64,000 nt of DNA, taken from DASPKT01 sp035626475 (GTDB lineage Bacteria; Pseudomonadota; Alphaproteobacteria; Azospirillales; Azospirillaceae). Positions 8,282 to 16,050 of the stretch are shown piece after piece. Where the stretch lies: positions 1 to 64,000 of the forward strand of contig DASPNP010000015.1 of NCBI GenBank assembly GCA_035626475.1. The letters are read 5' to 3'. Every line of letters starts with the position of its first letter. The first letter of the stretch is position 1. The translations under genes were made by a program, and so were the position numbers. The notes under the pieces were generated by a model. The model did no database searches, had not been told where the DNA came from, and saw only the letters and a list, made by a program, of their open reading frames with translations.

Positions 8282-9163
8282 TCAGGAGAAGCGCCCCGCG
8301 CGCAGCTCGATCCGGGAGACGGCGGCGGCCACGTCGGCGGCGGGCACGATGGGCGCCGTCGGCGGCAGGGCGCCCGGCCAAGCCTTCTGCAGATCGTTGA
8401 AGGTCGCCAGGATCTGGGAATAGGCGTCGGCGTCCTTGGCCCGGAAGGCGTCGGCCCGCGCCTCGACCAGCGCGCGCGCCTGCCAGACGAAGCCCCGGCT
8501 GTCCTGGTACTCGACGGCCAGTTTGAAGCGGCCGTCCTCGATGGCGGCGGCGTATTCCTCGGCGGCGGTACGCAGCAGGCCGATCGCCACCGTCAGCGTG
8601 AAGCCGGCGCTGGCGCCCTCGGCCGCCGGCACGGTCGCCAGGGCGCGGTCGATGGCGGCGGTGACGCGGGCCCTGGCGGCGGCGACATCCTTGACCGGGG
8701 CGCGCTTCTCCACCAGGGCCGCTAGCGCCTCCAGCTCGGCCTGGAAGGCCGGGACCTTGCGCGCCGCGAGCTCGTCCGCGATGCCGCCGTAGATCTCTTC
8801 GGCCGGGTGCAGGAAATGGAAGACAGCGTCCTCCGGCCGCTTCTGGTCCAGCAGCTCCTGGCCGACCCGCAGGTGCCCCAGCATCAGGTGCAGCTGCGCC
8901 GCGAAGGCGGCCTGCGGCGGCAGCCCCGCCAACGCCCCGGCCTCGCCGCCCTCGCCGCCCTCACCACCTTCTCCGCCCTCGCCGGGCTTGGCCTGGCCGT
9001 GGGCGCCATGTCCGTGCGCGCCCGGCGCGGCCTGGGCGGTGGTGCCGGAGGCGGCGACGCCCGGCTTCGCCGGCTGCGGGTCCGCCAGCACGGGCGCCGC
9101 CGCCCCGCCGGCCAGCAGCGAGGCCCCGATTCCGACCCAGAGCTTCAGACGGAAATCACCCAT
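8282..9163 (-). CDS. Helical periplasmic protein with Gly/Glu and His linker
   Basis: 293 aa. Signal peptide 1-27. Residues 45-75 form a flexible linker with His-Gly pairs (GAHGHGAHGQ) followed by GEGGEGGEGGEGGE. The remaining 210 residues are alpha-helical with no cysteine. The helical region (AAFAAQLHLMLGHLRVGQEL, later AAEEYAAAIEDGRF) looks distantly like imelysin/EfeO-type four-helix proteins of metal uptake, but this is a weak visual match. It ends 1 nt before the peroxidase-cupredoxin gene, which points to a shared role, perhaps in metal or peroxide handling. Confidence 0.7.
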   Translation of the reverse strand: MGDFRLKLWVGIGASLLAGGAAAPVLADPQPAKPGVAASGTTAQAAPGAHGHGAHGQAKPGEGGEGGEGGEGGEAGALAGLPPQAAFAAQLHLMLGHLRVGQELLDQKRPEDAVFHFLHPAEEIYGGIADELAARKVPAFQAELEALAALVEKRAPVKDVAAARARVTAAIDRALATVPAAEGASAGFTLTVAIGLLRTAAEEYAAAIEDGRFKLAVEYQDSRGFVWQARALVEARADAFRAKDADAYSQILATFNDLQKAWPGALPPTAPIVPAADVAAAVSRIELRAGRFS

Positions 9164-9358
9164 GACGCGTCCCCAGGATTGCGTGGCGTTCCCGCATACC
9201 TATTGCGAATCACTTGCACGGGCAAGCGCCGCCCGCGCGGCGGTTCCGCGCACGGGTGTCAGATGCGGCCATGGATGGGAAATAGCTGCTGTGGATGAGC
9301 AGATCGGCATTTCCGGGCCAAGATCGGCGGCCAGCCTGATGTCCATACAACACTATCT

Positions 9359-10609
9359 TTATGAGGTGCGCAGACGAGCGGCCCTCAAGGGGTCGAGAAG
9401 CCAATCAAGGAAGCTGCGGCGGTCGACGATGATATCGGCGCTGAGCGTCATTCCGGGCATCAGGTCCCGGCGCTTGCCGTAAGCCTCCACGGTGCCGCGG
9501 TCAAGCGCGACGACGACACGGTAGACCGGCTCACTGAACGGCACAGGCGCCAACAGCTCGCCTGGCCTGTATGCCGTACGGGAGACCTGCGCCACCCGCC
9601 CCTCAACGAAGCCGAACCGCTGGTAGGGAAAGGCATCGACGCGCAGCCGCACCGTCTGGCCCGGCGTCACCAGGCCCGCCGAGCGTGAGGGGACCAGCAG
9701 GTGAGCCTCGACGGCACCGGTCCCCGCCTCACCATCCGGTACGATGGCAACCAGCGACAGGGCCGGTGCCGCCGCTTGCCCCTCGGTCGCCTGCAGGGCG
9801 GCGATGCGGCCGGAGATCGGGGCTGTCAGCACATATCCCGCCGAGAGCTCCAGTTCCGTGAGCGCCTTGGCGAGGTCCGCCCGGACGGCGCGCAGCTGGG
9901 ACAGCCGCTCTTCCAGCTGCAGCGGCAGGGCGGCGAGCGTGTTCTCCGCGTCGCGGCGGTCCGTCTCGCGGGCGGCGCGCTGGCGCTCCAGCTCGGCGAC
10001 GACATTGGCCTGTCCCAGAGCCTGCTGGCGGCGGCGGGCATGGTCCGTGCGGGTGGCGTTGCCGGCGGCGGCGAGGGCGGCCCAGCGGCGCTCCTCCTCG
10101 TCCGCCATGCGCTGCAGCTCGCGTTCACCGGCCAGCCGCTCGTCCAGGCGCGCCAGTTCCGCGCCGATGCCGGCAAGACGGTCCTCGATGCGCCGGCGAT
10201 CCTGCGCCTGCCGCTCCCCGGCCGTCCTCTCCTGGAGATCGAGTTCCGCAAGCCGTCCCTCCATCTCCTGACGCAAACGGGCCGGGATGGAGCCACCGGC
10301 GCCGCTGACGTCGAGCGAGATCCGGAGCAGCGGTTGCCCGGCGGCGACGCGCTCGCCTTCGCGGACCAGCACACGCTCCACCGTGCCGCCGCGCGCGGCA
10401 TGGACCTGGGCCATGCCCGCGGCGGGGACGACAAAGCCGGGAGAGGACTGGGTCCAGGAAAACGTGCCGGCCGCCATCCACGCCAGCGCGACGGCGATCG
10501 TTCCGCCCAGGAACAGGGTCAGCAGCCCATGCCTGACCGGCTGCGACAGCACCACCTCTCCGAAGAGCCGCCGACGGCGATGATCGATGGACTCCTGGCG
10601 AAAGAGCAT
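9359..10609 (-). CDS. HlyD-family periplasmic adaptor of peptide export
   Basis: 416 aa from ATG at 10609 (MLFRQESIDHRR, the usual opening of CvaA-type adaptors; ATG 6 nt upstream is also possible). One membrane segment (about 28-48, LTLFLGGTIAVALAWMAAG). A biotinyl/lipoyl half-motif (GGTVERVLVREGERVAAGQP) is followed by a long coiled coil (about 115-250, many Arg/Glu/Leu) and the second lipoyl half and beta-barrel (YVLTAPISGRIAALQATEGQ). It should bridge the C39 ABC transporter encoded at 16.7-18.8 kb to an outer-membrane channel, which is not in the window. Opposite strand to the transporter but same island. Confidence 0.9.
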   Translation of the reverse strand: MLFRQESIDHRRRRLFGEVVLSQPVRHGLLTLFLGGTIAVALAWMAAGTFSWTQSSPGFVVPAAGMAQVHAARGGTVERVLVREGERVAAGQPLLRISLDVSGAGGSIPARLRQEMEGRLAELDLQERTAGERQAQDRRRIEDRLAGIGAELARLDERLAGERELQRMADEEERRWAALAAAGNATRTDHARRRQQALGQANVVAELERQRAARETDRRDAENTLAALPLQLEERLSQLRAVRADLAKALTELELSAGYVLTAPISGRIAALQATEGQAAAPALSLVAIVPDGEAGTGAVEAHLLVPSRSAGLVTPGQTVRLRVDAFPYQRFGFVEGRVAQVSRTAYRPGELLAPVPFSEPVYRVVVALDRGTVEAYGKRRDLMPGMTLSADIIVDRRSFLDWLLDPLRAARLRTS

Positions 10610-10756
10610 GAGCATGGCGAAGCGAGCCTTTGGTGTGTTCGCGGTTGCTTTGGTGGCGCTCCCCGTCGGGAAACGGCCGGTGTTCCGATGCGGCGGGGCC
10701 GTCGGGAGGACTCCCCGCCCCTCCGCCGAACGGACCGGGCGGAGCGATTGCGGTTG

Positions 10757-12637
10757 CTATTGCAGGTTCAGCGCGGCACCGCATCCATCCTGCCGGGCGG
10801 CCGAACAGCGCAGGGCCTTCGTTATCGCCGCCGAGATCAGGTCGAGACCGCCATCATCGAGTATGGAGTGGCCGGCCCGCGGTATCTTCGAATATTCGGT
10901 GTCGATCTTCAGCGCGCGCAGCTTCTCGACCACCCGCTCCGTTTCGGCCGCCACGGTGATCCTGTCCGCTTCTCCCTGGAAGATGCTGATCACGTCGGCC
11001 GATATCCTGCGATCGAGGCGCAGCTCGGCCAGTTCGCCGCGGCCATCATCGAGCGAGAAGGCTTCCCGCAGGTTCACGGTCGGCGCCCCGGCCGCGTCGT
11101 AAGCCGCGACCACCGACGCCACGTTGAACAAGGGCGACAGCAGGAAGGCGTGGCCGACGTCCATCTCCTCGTTTTGCATCACCGACATCGCGATGAACGC
11201 GCCGGCACTGTCCGCCACCAGCGCGACCCGGTCGCGATCGAATACCCCGCTCCGCTCGGCCCAGCGCGCCGCATCGACAATGTCGGTCTCCTTCCGGTTG
11301 CCGACACCCCAACCCTTGCCGGCCAGCCGGTAGGCCGACCCGTACCCCTCGGAGCCACGGTAGTTGACCAAGAGGACCTTCGAGCCTTCGCGGGCCAGCC
11401 TCATGGCGAGCGGATTCGCGCCCGTCCAGTAACGGTCGTTCGGGCCGCCATGGATGAAGATCACCTGCCCACCCGTCCCGGCCACCGCCTCATCCGTAGG
11501 CTCAAGGAGATAGGCGAACACGGAACCGCCGTCCCTGGCCGGCACCCGGTGCGCTGATATGCGGACCCTGCCGCCCTCATCGCACCGGGCCAGGCGCGTC
11601 GCCTCGCGGCCATGATCCCGGTACAGCAGGATGTCGCGGCGGCCCAGGGCCGTGGTCACGTCGACCATGATCTCGCGGCCGTCGTTCCGGTTAGCCGCGA
11701 CGGTGAGCTTCGCGATGCCTTCGGGATAGGCGGCGCGCAGCCCCTCCTCGATCCGTTCCAGCACGGCGTCGGGGCGGATGAACCGATGCTCGTCGGCCTC
11801 CAGGATGCCGCCATGCACCCTGCCGCTCTGCGGATCGATGACATAGCGGACGGTATCGATGCGCTCATCCCGGATCATCCGGGAAAGTCGCCCATCCGAC
11901 GGATCGACCTTATCCATACCGGTCGTCTCGGTCTGCAGCCGGTTCACCAGATAATAGTCCGAGCCGTGGCGCCCGAGCTGGAAAGTGGCGAGTTCGTCGT
12001 CCCGGAACAGGATCTTGCCGTCCTTGCCTGGTGCCGCGGCCTCCACCGTGCGGACGGACGAGTAACCGGCGCCGGCGGGCGTGAATCGCTGCCGGAACAG
12101 CGGCCGGCCGGCATCGTCGACGACCCACCGCTGGATGACGCCCTCCGCCCGCGACAGCCGCGTGATGTCGGCGGAGACCAGGTCGAGGGCGTACAGGGTG
12201 GTGGCCCCTTCGTCGGCGACGCTGAAGTACAGTTTGCCGCCGGTCGGCAGCTGGAAAGGGTGGACATTGAACAGGACCCTCCCCGGGCCGCCATGCACAT
12301 CCCGCAGCCGGCGGGATTCGACCCGGTTCCGGCCGTCATGGTCCGCCAGGACCCAGAGTCCCTTGTCTAGGGCCGCCACGTGCCCGCCCTCCAGGGGGAA
12401 CAGCGCGGCCTGATGATCGAAGACGGTCGGGCGTTCCGTCATGCCGGCGAGCTCGATCGCCTGCCATGTCCGCTGCACCGCCGGGTCGGCGTTGTAGAGA
12501 ACGGTCCGGCCGTCATCGGAGATGCGGGCCTGCCTGTAGTCGCACAGGGGCCCGGCGGCGGCGCCCTGTCCGAGCCCGCCGAGGAGAACCGTGACGGAGA
12601 GCATCCGCAACGTCCTGATCACAACCGGAAACCGCAT
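10757..12637 (-). CDS. S9-type prolyl oligopeptidase family hydrolase
   Basis: 626 aa from ATG at 12637, which has GGGAGAGG upstream and yields a signal peptide (VVIRTLRMLSVTVLLGGLG); the in-frame ATG at 12688 lacks both. The N-terminal 370 residues are beta-propeller-like; the C-terminal part is an alpha/beta-hydrolase fold with VIFIHGGPNDRY (oxyanion region), Ser477 in VADSAGAF, Asp558 in GEADRI and His590 in RAGHSIL. The nucleophile elbow is A-D-S-A-G rather than the usual G-x-S-x-G. The gene lies 57 nt downstream of a double-glycine precursor gene, so it may process or detoxify an exported peptide; that role is inference. Confidence 0.85.
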   Translation of the reverse strand: MRFPVVIRTLRMLSVTVLLGGLGQGAAAGPLCDYRQARISDDGRTVLYNADPAVQRTWQAIELAGMTERPTVFDHQAALFPLEGGHVAALDKGLWVLADHDGRNRVESRRLRDVHGGPGRVLFNVHPFQLPTGGKLYFSVADEGATTLYALDLVSADITRLSRAEGVIQRWVVDDAGRPLFRQRFTPAGAGYSSVRTVEAAAPGKDGKILFRDDELATFQLGRHGSDYYLVNRLQTETTGMDKVDPSDGRLSRMIRDERIDTVRYVIDPQSGRVHGGILEADEHRFIRPDAVLERIEEGLRAAYPEGIAKLTVAANRNDGREIMVDVTTALGRRDILLYRDHGREATRLARCDEGGRVRISAHRVPARDGGSVFAYLLEPTDEAVAGTGGQVIFIHGGPNDRYWTGANPLAMRLAREGSKVLLVNYRGSEGYGSAYRLAGKGWGVGNRKETDIVDAARWAERSGVFDRDRVALVADSAGAFIAMSVMQNEEMDVGHAFLLSPLFNVASVVAAYDAAGAPTVNLREAFSLDDGRGELAELRLDRRISADVISIFQGEADRITVAAETERVVEKLRALKIDTEYSKIPRAGHSILDDGGLDLISAAITKALRCSAARQDGCGAALNLQ

Positions 12638-12694
12638 GCCCCTCTCCCGGGAAAGAGGAGCGCCAGCAACGCCGGCGCTCCCCATCACCTGAAT

Positions 12695-13051
12695 TCAGTC
12701 AAAGCACCACTCAAGCGGATCGCCTGAGAGCTTCCCCGAGGCCTGGACTCCGCCGATGGGCGTCTCGCGACCGACAGACGCCGTGACTTCCCACTCCAGC
12801 TCGATGCAATAGGGATCCGAGGCGACGGTGATCTCGGGCGCGGCGATATGCAGGGCGGTTTCGCCACCGCCGCCGTCCGCGAAAGCCGCCACGATCACCG
12901 CGACGCTGCCGTCGTTGTAGTGCCTGGTGGAGATATCGAAGCCGCCATCCTGCACCCGCCGCTCCGCGGAGATGACGATCTCCTCGATGCCGCCGCTGAT
13001 GAGGCCGATCTCGGCATCGGAAAGGCTGCGAATGTTGATCTGATTCAGCAT
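12695..13051 (-). CDS. Double-glycine leader peptide A (candidate bacteriocin-like precursor)
   Basis: 118 aa from ATG at 13051 with GGGAG upstream; a longer in-frame start at 13105 would put 18 residues before the leader and is unlikely. The leader is MLNQINIRSLSDAEIGLISG-G, fitting the LSxxElxxIxGG consensus cut by C39 peptidases. The mature part would be about 97 aa, acidic, beta-prone, with two cysteines (DPYCIE and EWCFD) that could pair. No resemblance to a named bacteriocin. It is the first gene before the S9 peptidase and is likely exported by the C39 transporter in this island. Confidence 0.75.
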   Translation of the reverse strand: MLNQINIRSLSDAEIGLISGGIEEIVISAERRVQDGGFDISTRHYNDGSVAVIVAAFADGGGGETALHIAAPEITVASDPYCIELEWEVTASVGRETPIGGVQASGKLSGDPLEWCFD

Positions 13052-13064
13052 GATGTTACACTGC

Positions 13065-13148
13065 TCCCGTTTGTTGGTTTCGACAAACACGCGCTCCGCC
13101 GCCATAGCATTCCCGTGCGACCTGGTGGTGGAGCGCCCCTTCCCAGCC
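13065..13148. repeat. Copy 1 of an 84-bp duplicated sequence upstream of peptide A
   Basis: About 90% identical to 15284..15368 in direct orientation (about seven substitutions and one 1-nt gap by eye), including the run CGCGCTCCGCCGCC. Each copy begins about 14 nt before the start codon of a double-glycine precursor gene, so it covers the leader/promoter region. Weaker similarity continues to about 13205. Confidence 0.85.
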
Positions 13149-13538
13149 TGTGCTCGACGCCGGGGAGTTCCTGTGGCCGAAGCGGCCGCTCATCATCAGC
13201 AAGGGAGTCCCCGTGCTGCCTGAAGCAGGCTTTGCGGTGGATCTCCCTTGTGCCGGCGAGCGTGAGTGCCGTTCGGCGAGACTAAATCCTCACAACCTGC
13301 CCAGCCCGAAGAAGTCGGGCAGAGCAGCTCTCTTGTGATAGATCAAGCTATTTCACAAATGAAATTTGCGCGGCCTGGGAGGATAGCCAAGCCCTGGTGC
13401 AGAAGCGGGCCGGACCAATTCCTGAGGAGGCTGGAGGAAGCAAGGATATCGCCATGAAACCATTCCCAAAGCCTGAGAAGCATTTCTTCACCAGATACCA
13501 GAGGTAGACTACAGCATCGGTGATTTCGAAGCACGAGT
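13149..13538. other. Non-coding gap with a probable decayed precursor tail
   Basis: No credible gene. Reading the minus strand near 13155-13200 gives RPLRPQELPG, similar to the C-terminal RPLRPRPEELSSL of peptide C, but in a frame without leader or start. This suggests the end of an earlier precursor copy next to the duplicated sequence. From about 13300 rightwards the base composition turns A+T-rich. Nothing else is recognisable. Confidence 0.4.
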
Positions 13539-13784
13539 TTAGTCAAAAAATTCAAAAACCCTCAAGCATACCGCTAGCGTAACAAGTAGGTTAACTGTTA
13601 AAATGTACATGTTCTCGTGCTTCTTGATACCCGCAACCCTCACGATTGCGCTCGTCGCTTTGGAGAAGCAATACAGTACGGCCGCAAAAATTACTGTTGT
13701 TACCAGGTAATCAGGCATCGCCATAGGCGCCAGAAACATTGTTGAAATGCCGGATATCAAAGGCACCCAATAAAACCAACCCAT
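13539..13784 (-). CDS. Small membrane protein, possible immunity protein
   Basis: 81 aa. AGAGG lies 6 nt before the ATG. Three hydrophobic segments are visible: about 4-22 (FYWVPLISGISTMFLAPMA), 26-42 (YLVTTVIFAAVLYCFSK, less clear) and 60-77 (YILTVNLLVTLAVCLRVF). Codon use and base composition are much more A+T-rich than the flanking genes. Small multi-span proteins beside double-glycine bacteriocin genes are often self-immunity proteins; that is the best guess here, based on position and shape only. Confidence 0.6.
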   Translation of the reverse strand: MGWFYWVPLISGISTMFLAPMAMPDYLVTTVIFAAVLYCFSKATSAIVRVAGIKKHENMYILTVNLLVTLAVCLRVFEFFD

Positions 13785-13981
13785 AGTCTACCTCTGCGCG
13801 TGAGATTGGACACAGCATTGGAAACGACGAGCGCTGCAAACGCCACTTCACCATCGAAACGCTGACGGTGATGTTCGATGGACTCGCAGCGGACGAGATT
13901 GCCCCCACCCGATCAGCCGACGTTCATTGAACAGCTTCTAAAGCTTAGAACCGAAAATTCGAGCAACAAAACTACCCACGA

Positions 13982-14689
13982 TCACCTCTCAAATAGGACA
14001 TTTTTTACATTAAATCTTCTTAGCAACTCCTCAGCATTGTACGACCATGTAAAACTTCTTAAATCCGCGCCGAGCGATTTGCGCCGTTCGCCTTCACTTA
14101 CCGCCCATTGTGGAGCCGAGTACAATATTTCGGTGCTCACACCCATTTTCGTGAGAAAGTCGTCACTAAGCTTTCTTATGGAATTTATTTTTTCTGCCCT
14201 TGCAGGATCACTTATCCCATAATCCTCTGCTGTTCCTGGTCCACCATGCCATCCAATTTTCGAATCTTTGAGGACGATCTTCAGTGACGCTGCGATGAAC
14301 AAATAGTTTGCGCATGACGACAGGCACCGTCCTCTAACCACCAACGTAATCTTTTGGCTAGCGATCTTCTCAGCAATTTGAATTGCGATCGCTACGTCAC
14401 CACCGCCGCTGTCAACAATCACAGTATCAACTGCGGTCCATTCAACATTCTCTATATCCACCAGCATCTTGGTGCCGATTTCACCATTGATGCACAAGAC
14501 GTCATCAAAGGACCAGGAGTCCAACGAACCCCTCTCGGAGCACCGAGTAGCCAATGACTTGAATACATCAATGTCGTCTCTTTCCTGCCTGGCGCTGGTG
14601 ATATTGGGAATTATCAGATGTACGACTGCGCTGAGAAGTAAAACAGCAGAAATCGCTAGGATTTTATAATTATGCAGATTTCTTATCAT
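13982..14689 (-). CDS. Membrane-anchored ClpP/SppA-fold (SDH-like) protein
   Basis: 235 aa from ATG at 14689 (a TTG 6 nt upstream is the alternative). A signal anchor covers about 9-28 (ILAISAVLLLSAVVHLIIP). The rest fits the ClpP/crotonase fold: VDSGGGDVAIAIQIAEKI, then RGRCLSSCANYLFIAAS with the likely nucleophile Ser just before the second Cys, and KIGWHGG with a candidate His. This pattern is seen in COG3904-like periplasmic proteins of unknown role. The gene is strongly A+T-rich, unlike its surroundings, and lies between two precursor genes, so it may handle exported peptides or act in immunity. Confidence 0.7.
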   Translation of the reverse strand: MIRNLHNYKILAISAVLLLSAVVHLIIPNITSARQERDDIDVFKSLATRCSERGSLDSWSFDDVLCINGEIGTKMLVDIENVEWTAVDTVIVDSGGGDVAIAIQIAEKIASQKITLVVRGRCLSSCANYLFIAASLKIVLKDSKIGWHGGPGTAEDYGISDPARAEKINSIRKLSDDFLTKMGVSTEILYSAPQWAVSEGERRKSLGADLRSFTWSYNAEELLRRFNVKNVLFER

Positions 14690-14852
14690 ATCCAACTATG
14701 CACCCCAGGAAATGGAGCCGAACACAATCTACTCCGAGCTGACAGCTTTCTTCTGGATTCAACACGAGAATGTCATCTAGCCAATTCAAGTGGAGAGCTT
14801 CGCAAATGGATTCACCGGATCGGCTTATATATCAAGGTCCATTATCAGCAAC

Positions 14853-14876
14853 GAAGCCCCCGGTGCCAGGGGCTTC
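14853..14876 (-). terminator. Hairpin after peptide B gene
   Basis: Perfect 8-bp stem GAAGCCCC / GGGGCTTC with an 8-nt loop, starting 23 nt past the stop of peptide B. No clear U-run follows, so it may be a weak terminator or an RNA-stabilising hairpin. Confidence 0.5.
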
Positions 14877-14899
14877 ATTGCAATCACGATTACTCCGAA

Positions 14900-15274
14900 C
14901 TAGTCGCAGGCAATAGCACCAGCAAGCACGGTCGCTGCTCCAAAACCAGCGCCAACGACCGTCGGAGCCAACACGGTCATCAGTCCTGCTCCCGCACCAT
15001 AAATCGCACCACATACGGCGGGTGACATCAACGGCGCCGGTTCTTGTACCGGTGCGGGTGCGGAGGGTTCGTGGGTGAAGCAGACGATCGAGTCGTTGGC
15101 CGTTTCGCTACATATCGTAATTGACCCGTCACGATTGTTTGAGATCGTTGTGCCACCGTTATTGAACTGGTCGCCACTTCCCCAAATCAAGTCATCCATG
15201 CTCAGCCCGCCATTAACTGACTGAATCTCACCGGTGGTCAGCTCGCGGGTCCCAATGTGCGTCACTTTGTGCAT
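14900..15274 (-). CDS. Double-glycine leader peptide B (microcin/class II-like)
   Basis: 124 aa from ATG at 15274 (AAAGGGA 9 nt upstream; the ATG at 15283 would overlap that site). Leader MHKVTHIGTRELTTGEIQSV-NGG fits the ELTxxEIxxVxGG type. The mature part is about 99 aa: a polar Asn/Gly stretch (DDLIWGSGDQFNNGG) with two Cys, a Pro-rich hinge (APAPVQEPAPL), then a Gly/Ala-rich hydrophobic tail (AIYGAGAGLMTVLAPTVVGA) ending in Cys-Asp. Such tails are typical of pore-forming class II bacteriocins and microcins. Likely a substrate of the C39 transporter. Confidence 0.78.
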   Translation of the reverse strand: MHKVTHIGTRELTTGEIQSVNGGLSMDDLIWGSGDQFNNGGTTISNNRDGSITICSETANDSIVCFTHEPSAPAPVQEPAPLMSPAVCGAIYGAGAGLMTVLAPTVVGAGFGAATVLAGAIACD

Positions 15275-15283
15275 GTAGGTCAT

Positions 15284-15368
15284 TCCCTTTTGTCGGTTTC
15301 AGCAAACACGCGCTCCGCCGCCTTGGCATTCCCGTGCGACCCGGTGGTGGAGCGCCCCCTTCCCAGCC
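15284..15368. repeat. Copy 2 of the duplicated sequence upstream of peptide B
   Basis: Direct repeat of 13065..13148. It occupies the whole gap between the end of peptide C and the start of peptide B, so it carries the ribosome site region of B. Its presence before A and B suggests that precursor modules were copied as units. Confidence 0.85.
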
Positions 15369-15372
15369 GGTG

Positions 15373-15675
15373 TTACAGGCTGGAGAGTTCCTCCGGCCGG
15401 GGCCGCAGCGGCCGCCAGCGATGGGAGTGGCGCCGATCCTGCGCCGTCTCATTCGGCCCCTCGAAGGGCATGGTGTCGGTGGACGGGTCGGGCATCGAGC
15501 TTCCGGCCTGGTCGCCGACGCGCTGGTCGACGCCCCCCATCCAGATGACGTCATCAATCTCCTGGGCGCGGGAGAGCAGATCGTCCTGCACCACCGGCAC
15601 CATCTCCAATCCCCCATGCCCGCCCGATACCCGCTCGATCTCGTCGATACCGAGCGGCCTCACCATCTTCGCCAT
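15373..15675 (-). CDS. Double-glycine leader peptide C
   Basis: 100 aa from ATG at 15675, preceded by GGAGGGTGAC (excellent site); a longer in-frame start has none. Leader MAKMVRPLGIDEIERVSGG. After it come GGLEMVPVVQDDL and EIDDVIWMGGVDQRVGDQAG; the segment DDVIWMGGVDQ matches DDLIWGSGDQ of peptide B, though the rest differs. The tail is basic and proline-rich (RRHSHRWRPLRPRPEELSSL). Probably co-transcribed with B, 99 nt apart. Role unknown; a third exported peptide is the simplest reading. Confidence 0.7.
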   Translation of the reverse strand: MAKMVRPLGIDEIERVSGGHGGLEMVPVVQDDLLSRAQEIDDVIWMGGVDQRVGDQAGSSMPDPSTDTMPFEGPNETAQDRRHSHRWRPLRPRPEELSSL

Positions 15676-15773
15676 GTCACCCTCCCCATTGAACCGACGG
15701 CACCGCCTGCCGGTGAATTCCGATGTCGCCAAGGGTGGCCGCGCCGCCCGAAACTGTCGAGCCTGCAAAAAAT

Positions 15774-15788
15774 AGGGGACAGTCCCCT
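15774..15788. repeat. REP-like hairpin 1 upstream of RAYT gene
   Basis: Perfect 7-bp palindrome AGGGGAC A GTCCCCT following an A-rich run. GGGGACxGTCCCC-type hairpins commonly accompany RAYT (REP-associated tyrosine transposase) genes, and one begins at 16051. Confidence 0.55.
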
Positions 15789-15842
15789 CAAAGATTGTTG
15801 TGCGCTGCAGCAGGCTACCGGAAGCACGTCGCGGCTATGGGT

Positions 15843-15861
15843 GTGCGGGCAAAACCCGCAC
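15843..15861. repeat. REP-like hairpin 2 upstream of RAYT gene
   Basis: Perfect 7-bp stem GTGCGGG / CCCGCAC with loop CAAAA. Together with hairpin 1 it lies in the 375-nt gap between peptide C and the RAYT gene; nothing else is visible in that gap beyond a ribosome site for the RAYT gene. Confidence 0.5.
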
Positions 15862-16050
15862 TGTTTCAATGGTTTCAGCCGCGAAAATGAACGGTTGTTC
15901 AGGTAAATACTCGCCGTCGCGTTAACCAGCAGTGAACAGGTTCCACGTTGACTCCCGCAGAGTGCGCGGCTACCGAATCGGCGATCTGTTGGCCTTTCTG
16001 GCGCATCGACAAGAAACCAATGATTGTATTAACACGGGCGGGAGTATGAA

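Noticed and set aside
13343..13555. 70-codon frame in the A+T-rich gap
   Set aside because: Starts at TTG without a ribosome site and overlaps the end of the membrane-protein gene; no recognisable content.
15228..15617. Minus-strand frame overlapping peptides B and C
   Set aside because: Runs across the duplicated spacer and out of frame with both leaders; its own start has no ribosome site.
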